From contig CALKBV010000004.1 in the NCBI GenBank assembly GCA_937775265.1, positions 62,001 through 126,000 on the forward strand: a stretch of DNA of 64,000 nucleotides, given 5' to 3'. Below, piece after piece: positions 1-9,871 of the stretch. Source of the DNA: an uncultured Pseudomonadales bacterium (lineage in GTDB: Bacteria; Pseudomonadota; Gammaproteobacteria; Pseudomonadales; Azotimanducaceae). The notes beneath the pieces were generated by a model. The model saw only the letters and a list, made by a program, of their open reading frames with translations. It did no database searches and was not told where the DNA came from. The translations under genes were made by a program, and so were the position numbers. Position 1 is the stretch's first letter, and each line of letters starts with the position of its first letter.

Positions 1-1537
1 AGTTCTGATCACGAAAGGACGACTTTCGCTGTGCCATAAACGCCAGCAGTGCTTCATCAACCGCATCATCCAGGGGCGGTGGTTCGTAACTGGCCAGTTT
101 TTCCTTCCAGAGCAAGTTGGCACGCTGACTGGCATCCAGCGAACCGTCCTCGAGCCATTGTTCAAAGCTGTTGTTATCTGCGATCGTGGATCGATAGAAA
201 GCTTGTGCAAAATTAGCCTGGGTATGGCTGGCCCCCAGGAAGTGAGCCCCCGGTCCGACTTCACGCAAGGCATCCATTGCAAGGCCATTTTCTGACAGAT
301 CAATCCCCCCAAGGAGGATCGCGATCATGTTTGCCTGGTCAACATCCATCATGAATTTTTCGTAGCTCATCACAAGCCCACCCTCAAGCCATCCTGCCGT
401 GTGTAGCATGAAATTCACGCCAGCCATCGCCGCTGCCTGAAGTGTGTTAGAAGACTCATAAGCAGCCTGGGCGTCGGGAATTTTCGAAGCACACAGCCCA
501 CCACCTGAACGAAACGGTACCTTCAACCGTCTTGCCAACTCGGCCGCACCGTACAAAACCAGCGCTGGTTCCGGTGTCCCAAACGTGGGAGCGCCTGACT
601 GCATCGAGATCGAACTTGCGAACGTGCCGAACACGACGGGCACCCCCGGTCTGACCAGTTGTGTGTAAGCCATACCAGCCATGGCTTCAGCAAGAAGCTG
701 AATCAAAGTACCGGCCACAGTTACCGGCGACATCGCACCCGCAAGAATGAAAGGCGAGATTACCGTCGCCTGGTTGCTTTCAGCATAGACCTTTGCAGCC
801 CCCAGCATAGTGGCGTCAAACGTCATGGGTGAGTTGGCATTAATCAAACTTGTGATCACGGTGTTTTGATCAACAAAATCTTCGCCAAAGACAATCCGCG
901 CCATTTCCACCGTATCCTGGGCACGTTCCGGGTGCGTGACAGAACCCATGAATGGCTTGTCAGAATATTTGATATGGCTGTAGATCATATCAAAGTGGCG
1001 CTTGTTAACGGGCAAATCTACGGGCTCACACACCGTTCCGCCCGAATGGTGCAAGCTCGGACTCATGTAGGTCAGCTTGACAAAATTTTTGAAGTCTTCG
1101 ATCGTCGCATAACGCCTGCCCTGATCAAGATCTCTGACAAAGGGCGATCCATAAGCGGGCGCCAGCACTGTCCTGTCGCCTCCAATAATCGTTGTTCGGG
1201 CAGGGTTGCGGGCATGCTGTGTGAATTCGGCGGGGGCAGTAGTCTGAATCAGGCTGCGGCACAGTCCACGGGGGAACCTGACTCTCTCACCATCTACATC
1301 GGCACCGGCATCTCTCCAGAGTGCCAACGCGTCAGGAGCATCACGAAAATCAATCCCTATTTCTTCAAGCACGGTATCCGCATTATGCTCAATCAACTCC
1401 AGCGCTTCTTCGTTCAATACACCGGAATAGGGAATCTGACGGCTGATATAAGTCGCGGTTTCAACAGACACAGTAGAACGCCTGGCTGCAACTCTGCCTG
1501 CTCGCCCACCGGTTCTTCGGTTTGTTGGTCTACCCAT
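1..1537 (-). CDS. Trimethylamine methyltransferase family protein (MttB-like, no in-frame amber seen), truncated by window edge
   Basis: Manual minus-strand translation from ATG at 1537 (MGRPTNRRTGGRAGRVAARRSTVSVETATYISRQIPYSGVLNEEALELIEHNADTVLEEIGIDFRD...) is open to the window edge and has the COG5598/MttB family pattern; absent from the ORF track because it has no stop in the window. Confidence 0.85.
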   Translation of the reverse strand, partial: MGRPTNRRTGGRAGRVAARRSTVSVETATYISRQIPYSGVLNEEALELIEHNADTVLEEIGIDFRDAPDALALWRDAGADVDGERVRFPRGLCRSLIQTTAPAEFTQHARNPARTTIIGGDRTVLAPAYGSPFVRDLDQGRRYATIEDFKNFVKLTYMSPSLHHSGGTVCEPVDLPVNKRHFDMIYSHIKYSDKPFMGSVTHPERAQDTVEMARIVFGEDFVDQNTVITSLINANSPMTFDATMLGAAKVYAESNQATVISPFILAGAMSPVTVAGTLIQLLAEAMAGMAYTQLVRPGVPVVFGTFASSISMQSGAPTFGTPEPALVLYGAAELARRLKVPFRSGGGLCASKIPDAQAAYESSNTLQAAAMAGVNFMLHTAGWLEGGLVMSYEKFMMDVDQANMIAILLGGIDLSENGLAMDALREVGPGAHFLGASHTQANFAQAFYRSTIADNNSFEQWLEDGSLDASQRANLLWKEKLASYEPPPLDDAVDEALLAFMAQRKSSFRDQN

Positions 1538-1704
1538 TCCTGTTCCCGTCTGCTTGAAATTACAGGGTTGACGCCCCTTATTGGGTAGACAAAATTTTGA
1601 TCCACTACCTCTGGGTATGCTTGCAGATAAACGACAATGTGAAGCTCGGAAACGACAGCGCTAAATCAGGTAGGTATCAACGTGTTCTGGCCCAAGAGGT
1701 CCTC

Positions 1705-2576
1705 TTAGCAACCAGATTGCCTATTTACACCAACGACTGTATCTTTCATCAGGTAAGCAACGGTCATCGGACCTACTCCACCTGGCACCGGCGTGATCCA
1801 ATCTGCGACTTCGGCACAGCTTTCAAAATCCGCATCTCCAACTACTTTTGTTTTCCCGTCGGGGTCAGATACCTGATTGATGCCGATATCGATAATGATG
1901 GACCCAGGCTTGATCATGCCACCGGTAATAAGCCCTGGCTGAACCACTGCCACAAAGACAACATCCGCCTTTAGTGAATGGTTAGCAACTGATCGTGTCA
2001 TGTGATGACGAACGGTGACCCTTGCCCCTTCAGCCATCAACAAAAAGGCGATCGGCTTGCCAACTATCTCAGAATGTCCTACGACACAAACTTCGAGTCC
2101 TTCCAGCTCAACGCCGGTAGATTTCAGCAGATGAACAGCAGCCATCGCTGTACACGGGCCCATCTCCGGCGAACCGTAAACAATTTTACCAATTGATGAC
2201 GGATGCATCCCCTCGACGTCTTTAAACGGAGGGATAGTCTCTTGCAGGCTCCGGATGGAGATATGATCCGGCACCGGTCGCTGAATTATGATGCCTGTAA
2301 CCCGAGGATCGACATTCATCGTGGCAATGGCAGCCCGGAGTTCTGCTTCGCTGACGGACGACGCGAACTGACGCTCCTCAAATTCGATTCCTATTCTCGC
2401 GGCGAATCGTTTTTGGTTGCGAACATAGAACTTACTTCGTCCACGTCTCCCACTGTGATCGACGCAAGGCTCGGTTGCCAGCCCCTGGCCCGGATGGAAT
2501 CCACCTCTTCTTTCAAAACGGACAACATCTTATCGGCTGCATCGCGGCCATTGATTACTTTGTGTCCAAACTGCAT
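1705..2576 (-). CDS. folD: Bifunctional methylenetetrahydrofolate dehydrogenase/cyclohydrolase FolD, apparent -1 frameshift near 2426-2432
   Basis: MQFGHKVINGRDAADKMLSVLKEEV... in one frame continues as YVRNQKRFAARIGIEFEERQF...GIIIQRPVPDHI...PVPGGVGPMTVAYLMKDTV in another frame. Confidence 0.85.
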
Positions 2577-2649
2577 TTCACTCACGCTCCAGAGCGAACA
2601 AAAACACATTATGTGCCCCAGAAGGTAAATCACTGACCACCGAACCAAC

Positions 2650-2674
2650 CCGATACCGACATCTACCGCACCGA
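2650..2674 (-). promoter_or_regulatory. Leader hairpin copy A (UCGGUGC-GGUAGAUGUCG-GUAUCGG), upstream of folD
   Basis: Near-identical to the element at 13385-13409 on the same strand; 7-bp stem preserved by wobble pairs and 11-nt loop conserved. Confidence 0.6.
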
Positions 2675-2732
2675 AAACGACTACAACAAACCAATCAGCT
2701 TTGTAACCGCAGGGGCATAGCGCCAAAACGCC

Positions 2733-3395
2733 TTAATCAATATCAACCAGGCTTGCACCGGCACCGGACAATCGGGACTCTTTAGAGGATTTGCTCAAAG
2801 CCTGTTGGGTAAAACGCCAAAGCGAATGCCAGTCGGCTTCGGATAGCTCGACACCGAGCTCACGTGTGGTGATGCGGTTTTGCCTAATAGATTCAGCAGA
2901 GATTAACTCCGGTAGTTCCACAGCTGAGCGATATGATAAATCAACCGCTGTTTCGACATGAAGTGTTTCCCGGCCGCCACCCAAAATAGAACTCAGCCCC
3001 GATTCCCCCACAACAAGCACGCAATCCGAACCGCGACTTTGCCACCCAAGCTTCACCGGCGGGGATATAGGTGAGTGACAAAGATAACCCACCAGCAAGA
3101 CCGGGTTATCAAGAACAGCGTTAGGGGGCAGTACCGTTTCTCCGGTTACCAGACTATCCGACAAGACAGGACCCGCCTCAATCACAGATAGCTTGGCTGA
3201 ATCTCTCATATTTCCCCAACGATGATGCTTGTCTAGTTGCCCCAGCGCAGAGACGATATTCTTAAGAGGATCAATACCCGCTGCCGCAAGTCCCATTGCT
3301 GCCTTTGCCAGGTCATCTGCAAGGCCAACGGGCACGTTCCGACCAAGCGCCGCCCATCGCACCGCAAACTTCAGTTCATTGCGTGAAAACTTCAT
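2733..3395 (-). CDS. DUF3726-like protein
   Basis: ORF MKFSRNELKFAVRWAALGRNVPVGLADDLAKAAMGL...; start overlaps upstream stop (ATGA). Confidence 0.6.
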   Translation of the reverse strand: MKFSRNELKFAVRWAALGRNVPVGLADDLAKAAMGLAAAGIDPLKNIVSALGQLDKHHRWGNMRDSAKLSVIEAGPVLSDSLVTGETVLPPNAVLDNPVLLVGYLCHSPISPPVKLGWQSRGSDCVLVVGESGLSSILGGGRETLHVETAVDLSYRSAVELPELISAESIRQNRITTRELGVELSEADWHSLWRFTQQALSKSSKESRLSGAGASLVDID

Positions 3396-5140
3396 TCCAT
3401 TTGCCCCGGCTTGCAGGTAAATGTCCACTGATCCGCCCAGTGTGAGTTCAACTCATCGGGAAACGGTGCTCCTTGATACATGTTGACGCGAGTCCATAGG
3501 TCAGATTTGGGGTCAAACTTGCTGACCCCAAAAAACGCAAGTTTGAATCGAAGAATATCAATCGGTCGAAACCTGGCGGCGATGACATTGTCTGCCACCT
3601 CCCCATAGGGATGGGACTCCGCGTTTTGAATTCGACGGATCGTATGGCGAAATCTCGGATGCAGTGCACAGAATTGAAGAACACTCTGTCCAAGATCTGA
3701 CATCTGTAGTGCCTCCCGTAACCGAGCAACATCCCAACCAACGGTGAGAGGCATTTCTGTTTCACTATCCGTGACACCATCATCAGCACGAGGGCCGAGC
3801 CGCGGTTCGAGCTTTTCCTCAGAGTAGACCCATTGTCGATCGGTTTCCTCACGATCCTGGAAGTTGATTCGAGTTACCCAACCATAGTGCCTGTCGATCA
3901 AAGTATTCAATTGTGTCAGGCGCATCGCTGGCGCCCATACTTCCTCCTCGGAAGCGGCGTTGAACCTCTCTCCCATTTTATCAACCAGCTCACCAAAAGG
4001 TTCGATCAGCAGACTGACGACCAGCTCCTGAGCTTCCAGACCGAGGTGCTGTGACGCCCAACGGAAGATCGCGTCAACCGGTAACGCCACGTCGAAACGG
4101 TCGCTGGCGGCGAGGTGGTATGCCAACGCGGTCAGATCCACACCCAGTTTTTCAATCCTTGCTGATTGTACTTCGTCGTCGACCTGCCATTCGCTCACTT
4201 GCACCCGACACTTTGCGAGCACACTGTTGAGCATTTCTACCTGAGCCACCGATACACTATCCACCCCACGCACAGCTGCCAGGGCATGCTCTTTTGCTAA
4301 AACCCATTGGTGTACCAGCACCTGGTGATTCATCAGAAAAGGCGCCATGCCAAGCCCTGTTGCATTGCCAATACCAAGAAATCGTCGAATCGGGAGCGCC
4401 AGTTTCACCGCTTTTACATCGCCATTCTGTCTGGCCATATGTTCAACCAGGTCGAGAGAAAACAACCTGATCAGGTAAACAGCCAGCATCTCGGCCTGGA
4501 AGGCACTACCAAGGTCCGCTCGGTCGGCGATCTTTTCCCAGTCCGCACAGCCAAATTTCCCACCGCCATAGACCGCCGTAGTTCGCATCAGGTACCCGAC
4601 GTCTGCAATCATCTCGATGTCAGGCTGCCGCCCCTCTGCCAGACTGTTCGCGACATGATTAAAAAGCCGTTCGCTGATATTTGCTCGTGCTAATACCAGT
4701 TCACTGGTGGTATAACGCCCCGCTTCCTGCAAGGGTGTATTCCCCCGCAGCCGCTCAATATCTTTATCCCGCGGAATTCCGTCAAAAAGGTTGAACGTGG
4801 CATCCCATTCATGGGCTATCACGCGGTCACTGCGTTTCATTGGGTCCAGAGGATGTGAGAACGCGAGCAGGCTGTAGTGACGGCTACCAGTGAAAACTGA
4901 GTAGATACCACGCCCGCGGCCTTCACGGTCCAGTTCTATGTCCGGCTTCGAAAACTCCCAGTTCTCGATCGCCATACGACGCGTCAGACTCCGCATAAAA
5001 CTAAGACGAGTCTGAAAAGCTGATCCCATTCGCTCAAGGCGCATGATCTCGTCAGGCTGTCGCAACAGCGTGTCTGGTACGAGCTTTTTCAAGTAGGTTC
5101 CATCCGCAATACTTCCCAGGCACCTTTTCGGTGTACCCAA
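3392..5140 (-). CDS. Uncharacterised 582-aa protein, translationally coupled to the DUF3726-like gene
   Basis: Long ORF; no family recognised; ATGA overlap with downstream gene. Confidence 0.75.
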   Translation of the reverse strand: MGTPKRCLGSIADGTYLKKLVPDTLLRQPDEIMRLERMGSAFQTRLSFMRSLTRRMAIENWEFSKPDIELDREGRGRGIYSVFTGSRHYSLLAFSHPLDPMKRSDRVIAHEWDATFNLFDGIPRDKDIERLRGNTPLQEAGRYTTSELVLARANISERLFNHVANSLAEGRQPDIEMIADVGYLMRTTAVYGGGKFGCADWEKIADRADLGSAFQAEMLAVYLIRLFSLDLVEHMARQNGDVKAVKLALPIRRFLGIGNATGLGMAPFLMNHQVLVHQWVLAKEHALAAVRGVDSVSVAQVEMLNSVLAKCRVQVSEWQVDDEVQSARIEKLGVDLTALAYHLAASDRFDVALPVDAIFRWASQHLGLEAQELVVSLLIEPFGELVDKMGERFNAASEEEVWAPAMRLTQLNTLIDRHYGWVTRINFQDREETDRQWVYSEEKLEPRLGPRADDGVTDSETEMPLTVGWDVARLREALQMSDLGQSVLQFCALHPRFRHTIRRIQNAESHPYGEVADNVIAARFRPIDILRFKLAFFGVSKFDPKSDLWTRVNMYQGAPFPDELNSHWADQWTFTCKPGQME

Positions 5141-5175
5141 TGCTCAAGCCTGATTGATTCTGATCCTGACATGGT

Positions 5176-6153
5176 TCAAAGCTCAGGACCAAATGAGCGT
5201 TCAAAAAATTGGTACCAGTTGCCATGGCAGATCTTCGCAACTTCTGCCTCATCAAAACCGACTTCAGCAAGGCCCTGGGCAATCCCGGGATAACCAGTTG
5301 AATTTTCAAACCATGCCGGTTGCGGGGGAAATCCAGCATGGTCAGCAGAACCCTCGCCATAGTCAATTTCCTTAGTCCAGCGGCCATTGCGCATCCATTC
5401 GACCACACTGTCGGGCTGGTCCTGGCAGAGATCACTGCCAAAGCCAACATGGTCAACACCGATCACTTCCACCGTACGAGCAACCATCTGACAAAAGTTT
5501 TTAAGCGTGCAGGAAGACCCATTATCTAAATGATGTGGGTACATGGAAAAACCAAGCATACCGCCGCGCTCAGCCAGTGCTTTTAAGACCACCTCAGATT
5601 TGTTACGCAGCGCCGCGTGCCAGAAATCTGGATTGGCATGCGAGATCGTAATTGGGCGCTCAGACAGGTCTATCGCTTCAAGGGTTGAACGCTCTGCAGA
5701 ATGGCTCATATCAATTACAAACCCTATCCTGTTCATTTCCTTAATGACCTGCCTGCCCATTCTGGTAATGCCGGGGTCATCACTTTCATAGCAGCCAGTC
5801 GCAAGCAGACTTTGATTGTTATAGGAAAGCTGCATGAAGCGCGCACCAAGCTGATAGCAGATCTCAACCAAGGAAATGTCGTCCTCGATTGGCGATGGGT
5901 TCTGGAATCCAAAGAAAATAGCCGTGCGCTGACTCTCACGGGCCAGATCAATATCCGCAGCACAAGTGCCAGGTATGACGAGATCGCTGAACTTTTCAAA
6001 GTAGTCATTCCACTTTGAAAAGTTCGCGACGACTTCACGAAAGTTTTCATGATAGGCAATCGTTACGTGCACGGCGGCGAGACCGGCGTCATTCATTTCC
6101 TTGAATATTTTTTCAGACCAGTTGCTGTACTGCAGGCCATCGACAAAATACAT
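5176..6153 (-). CDS. Membrane dipeptidase (peptidase M19 / renal dipeptidase family)
   Basis: MYFVDGLQYSNWSEKIFKEMNDAGLAAVHVTIAYHENF...VIDMSHSAERSTLEAI...PITISHANP...GVDHVGFGSD, M19 signatures; ORF track start (6273) probably too far upstream. Confidence 0.85.
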   Translation of the reverse strand: MYFVDGLQYSNWSEKIFKEMNDAGLAAVHVTIAYHENFREVVANFSKWNDYFEKFSDLVIPGTCAADIDLARESQRTAIFFGFQNPSPIEDDISLVEICYQLGARFMQLSYNNQSLLATGCYESDDPGITRMGRQVIKEMNRIGFVIDMSHSAERSTLEAIDLSERPITISHANPDFWHAALRNKSEVVLKALAERGGMLGFSMYPHHLDNGSSCTLKNFCQMVARTVEVIGVDHVGFGSDLCQDQPDSVVEWMRNGRWTKEIDYGEGSADHAGFPPQPAWFENSTGYPGIAQGLAEVGFDEAEVAKICHGNWYQFFERSFGPEL

Positions 6154-6472
6154 GCTCAATCCTCTTGGTACGTCACACAATCTTACGCGCTTAACTCGAA
6201 AAAGCCTTGTCACATTGCGACACCCGTCGGCATATCCATGCCATTTACCGGCACCCACTTCTTGCACCAACAAGCCGACTTGTCTTTTCAGGTTCCCCGC
6301 CGACGGAATGCCAATGATTTTAATAGTGACACCGCCATCAATACCATGACGAAGGAGAATGGCAGAACTGCAGAATACAAGCCGCTGTCGGATCAGGTGA
6401 TGACAAGTTCCTTGCGATCACTCACAAGCTGGAAGAGTTTGCCTATTTTGTTCATGGGAGCTTTAGCATCAT

Positions 6473-9400
6473 CTAAATACTCATTGAATTGATCGACTCC
6501 CCGAGGGCGTCATACAAATATTGACTCGACGTAATATCTGCGCACAGGTGAAAGATTCCTTCCGATTGAATCAAGATCACGCTTATGCCGAACATCAGAG
6601 TCTGTGCGACATCACCATCCAAGAATGAACGAGGGCGAAGATCAATACTACAGACCGCCTGAAGCAATTCGCGACTGTGCGCTCCACTTAAAACCAGCCA
6701 GGCGTGACTGTCAGCACGGGGCAACGAATAATTGCTGTCTGCCCCATCTGGATGACATCCCAGGTAATTAGAACTTCCCAGGAACAGAAACTCACCAACA
6801 GACAGGCGTGCCAGTAACGTACCATCCTTTTGAACCTGCGCACAGTTTGGTTTATCGGGTACCAGCATTGACAGCGATTCGAGCCAGCTCGCAGCGGTCC
6901 TCCCGCGTATACCGCATCGATCTGAAAGGGTGCGGTCAACGATGACGACACCATTTCCCAGGTCACTGCGGGATCCACTGATCAGGCTGGTTCGCTCAGG
7001 GAGCGTCTCTTCTATCACATCCACAGAAATATCCGGAACTCGCTGCCGCTCAGTCTGTGGATCATAAAAAGGCAGTTCGCAGAGGGTTGCCTGCAAGCCG
7101 TGACCGTGATCAACCCTGATGGTAATCGTATCACCCTCTGCACTTGTCGCAGGGACGTAAGCAAGACCCACTATTTTGTCGAGAGTCGGGGAATAGGCAG
7201 CTGAGGTTACACGCCCGGCCATCCGGTCGCCCTCCAACACAAGCTGAGATTCCTGCGGTACATCCATGCGATTCGCTGACTCAACAGTGAACCCTGCAAG
7301 TCTTCTCGTCATCCGGGTTGTGTCAATCTCGGCAGTGGTTCTGTCACCAATAAAAAATGGCTTTTTACGGGACACTGCCCACGACATCTCTAATTCGCGT
7401 AGGTGCGTCATGGCGTCTGTGTCCTGGCCGATGATAATGTGACCTTTCTCTAACCGGAGCAAACGCTGGGCCTCAACACCAAAAGGCGCAATATCAAATG
7501 TTGCTCCGACCGCGGCAAGCGCCTCCCACAAATGCCTCCCTAAGGTTTGAGGCACATGGATTTCGTAACCGAGTTCGCCGACGAAGCCGACTCGTAGCAG
7601 GCGTGCCGGGATACCAGCAACCTCGCCCTCACGTACGCCCAAATAAGGAAACGCATCCTCGTCAAGATCAGTTGTCGTGAGTCTAGCCAGCACTTCTTTG
7701 GATTTCGGGCCCGCGAGGTTTACGACGCAATATGCACTCGTGACATTCGTAATATCGACATCAAGCTGCCACTGTACGTTCCATTTAAGCATCTGCCGGT
7801 AGACATTCTCGACACCAGTGGTTGTAGCCGTCACGTAAAAATGAGTTTCCGCCAGCCTGGCAGCAACACCATCGTCAATAACGACACCCGCTTCATTGCA
7901 CATGAGTGCATACTTTGACTTGCCAATCGCCAGTCCTTTGAAGCCTCCCGTGTAGAGCCTGTTCAACAGCTCTGAGGCGTCGGGCCCCCTGATATCAATA
8001 CCGCCCAGCGTTGACAGGTCAATCATGCCTACGTTTCGGCGAACATTAATGACTTCCCGCTCGATACAGGCAATGCGGTCTTCACCAGGCCGTGGGTAGC
8101 AGGCAGGACGATACCAGGTGCCCGCATGCAGAAACTGTGCTCCCAATTTCGAGTGCGCCTCATGCATCGATGACAATCGAGCAGGGAAAAAAACTTCTCC
8201 TGCACTGGCCGCCAGGGGCTCCGCACGAAGCGGCGGCCTGGCTGTCGTGACACCCGTTTCATCAATAGTAGTTCGATTTGCAGCAGCGGTGATTTTTGCG
8301 GTCGCCAGTGCTGAATGTCGCCCCTGTGACGGCCCCATACCAACCGTCGAATAGCGTTTCACCAATTGCACATGCGTGAACCCATCGGCCACCGCATTTA
8401 CGATATCAACAATCTGCAGATCCTCATCCTGGTCGACAAATTCCTTGCCTTGGGGGTGTGGAAAGATTGGCCATGAGTGGCTTGGATCAGGCGCCGGCTC
8501 GTCCAGGCCCCATTTTCCGGTGATGCTACCCGCTAGCTGGAACCCTCGGGGCAGGCCATCGAGTGTGAAACAGTTATCTTCCTCATCAAAACGTAGCCGA
8601 GCTCCCGCCTGACAGGGAATCTGGTACTGGGGTAGAAAACCTACCGATGAGCAAAGCAGGTCGCACTCTATTGTCTCCAGTGGCTCATACTGAGCCACAT
8701 GAACTTCCTTCGATGCCTGACCGCGAAGCTGGATCGCCGAAAGGTGCCCGCGGCGCGCGACGGCAGCATGGGGCTCCGCCCCCGTGATTATTCTCACACC
8801 CCGCTCAACCACACTTTCCATCAGTGCGGACCGGGTCCCGGATTTGACTGGCTCCGCTCTTAATTCAATGATCGCCGCTACCTCAATATCGGCATCGAGC
8901 AGATCGAGCGCCAGCCCATACGCTTCATCATTCCCGGCAATAATGACCGCTCGATGACCGGCTTTGACCCCATAAAGGTGCACCAGGCGTTGAACCCCAC
9001 TTCCAAGCATAACGCCGGGAAGATCATTATTTCGAAACACAGCAGGCTGCTCAAGACTACCCGTCGCAAGAGTCACACCGGACGCGCGTATCTTGAAAAG
9101 ATTATGTCCCTGCAGAATCGGAACATAATGATCCGCATACCAGCCATTACAATGTGCTGTCGTCATTACCTCTATGTTACTGTTAGTTTCAATCTGCCCA
9201 ATCAGTTCCTGGGCCAGACGACCTGCAACTACTCCTTCAGGATCAATTCTCGAGTAGAGCAGCGAGCCGCCCAGAACCGGATCCTGCTCTACCAGCAACA
9301 CTGACTTTCCATCGTTTGCGATATCAAGCGCTGCCCGCATGCCATGATAGCCGCCTCCGACAACCAGATGATCCACATGCAGGTACCTTTTCGTGCGCGG

Positions 9401-9871
9401 CACGACCTTTTGCTTCGAAGGATTGATCCGCCCGAGCCCTGCACTGCGACGAAAGAATTTCGCCCAGAGCTCCCAGATACCTTTCGGTCGATAAAATGCT
9501 TTGTAATAAAAACCAACAGGCAGAAATCGCGCCAGCAATCCGATTGCGGCGCCCAGATCATGTTCGAGCGAACCAAGATGATTCTGCGAAGTGACTTCCA
9601 TGGCCTGACCCAGAGTTTCAGTGTCAGCGAAACAATTCGCCCGGTGATCAATCGTCACTAGCGTGGCCGCATCGTCTCCGGCAAAGGTCAGTCCCAGTCT
9701 TGGTCGGTGATATTTAAAGGAACGACTCATCAGCTGAACATCAGCAGCCAACAGGGCGCTCGCCACCGTATCCCCTTCAAAGCCGTTCAACCTCGTGCCG
9801 TTGAAGCTAAAGAAGACCCGAGTGTCCCGCTTAATACGCGTGCCAAAAGGTGCTGAAAGTCGCATTGTCAT
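6473..9871 (-). CDS. soxA: Sarcosine oxidase alpha subunit fused to a C-terminal gamma-subunit-like domain (SoxA-SoxG)
   Basis: 1132 aa: N-terminal FAD/NAD part plus GcvT-like aminomethyltransferase part ending LCELPFYDPQTERQR, then about 188 aa resembling SoxG (RCGIRGRTAASWLESL...VGEFLFLG...HAWLVLSGAHSRELLQAVCSIDLRPRSFLDGDVAQTLMFGISVILIQ). Confidence 0.88.
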   Translation of the reverse strand: MTMRLSAPFGTRIKRDTRVFFSFNGTRLNGFEGDTVASALLAADVQLMSRSFKYHRPRLGLTFAGDDAATLVTIDHRANCFADTETLGQAMEVTSQNHLGSLEHDLGAAIGLLARFLPVGFYYKAFYRPKGIWELWAKFFRRSAGLGRINPSKQKVVPRTKRYLHVDHLVVGGGYHGMRAALDIANDGKSVLLVEQDPVLGGSLLYSRIDPEGVVAGRLAQELIGQIETNSNIEVMTTAHCNGWYADHYVPILQGHNLFKIRASGVTLATGSLEQPAVFRNNDLPGVMLGSGVQRLVHLYGVKAGHRAVIIAGNDEAYGLALDLLDADIEVAAIIELRAEPVKSGTRSALMESVVERGVRIITGAEPHAAVARRGHLSAIQLRGQASKEVHVAQYEPLETIECDLLCSSVGFLPQYQIPCQAGARLRFDEEDNCFTLDGLPRGFQLAGSITGKWGLDEPAPDPSHSWPIFPHPQGKEFVDQDEDLQIVDIVNAVADGFTHVQLVKRYSTVGMGPSQGRHSALATAKITAAANRTTIDETGVTTARPPLRAEPLAASAGEVFFPARLSSMHEAHSKLGAQFLHAGTWYRPACYPRPGEDRIACIEREVINVRRNVGMIDLSTLGGIDIRGPDASELLNRLYTGGFKGLAIGKSKYALMCNEAGVVIDDGVAARLAETHFYVTATTTGVENVYRQMLKWNVQWQLDVDITNVTSAYCVVNLAGPKSKEVLARLTTTDLDEDAFPYLGVREGEVAGIPARLLRVGFVGELGYEIHVPQTLGRHLWEALAAVGATFDIAPFGVEAQRLLRLEKGHIIIGQDTDAMTHLRELEMSWAVSRKKPFFIGDRTTAEIDTTRMTRRLAGFTVESANRMDVPQESQLVLEGDRMAGRVTSAAYSPTLDKIVGLAYVPATSAEGDTITIRVDHGHGLQATLCELPFYDPQTERQRVPDISVDVIEETLPERTSLISGSRSDLGNGVVIVDRTLSDRCGIRGRTAASWLESLSMLVPDKPNCAQVQKDGTLLARLSVGEFLFLGSSNYLGCHPDGADSNYSLPRADSHAWLVLSGAHSRELLQAVCSIDLRPRSFLDGDVAQTLMFGISVILIQSEGIFHLCADITSSQYLYDALGESINSMSI

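Noticed and set aside
1-1537. Pyrrolysine-containing MttB
   Set aside because: No in-frame TAG in the visible coding region.
866-1588. 240-aa plus-strand ORF
   Set aside because: Antisense shadow of the MttB-like gene, which has clear family sequence on the minus strand.
6195-6300. Possible third copy of the leader hairpin upstream of the M19 gene
   Set aside because: Only partial resemblance (GGATATGCCGACGGGTG); the 7-bp stem and 11-nt loop are not preserved.
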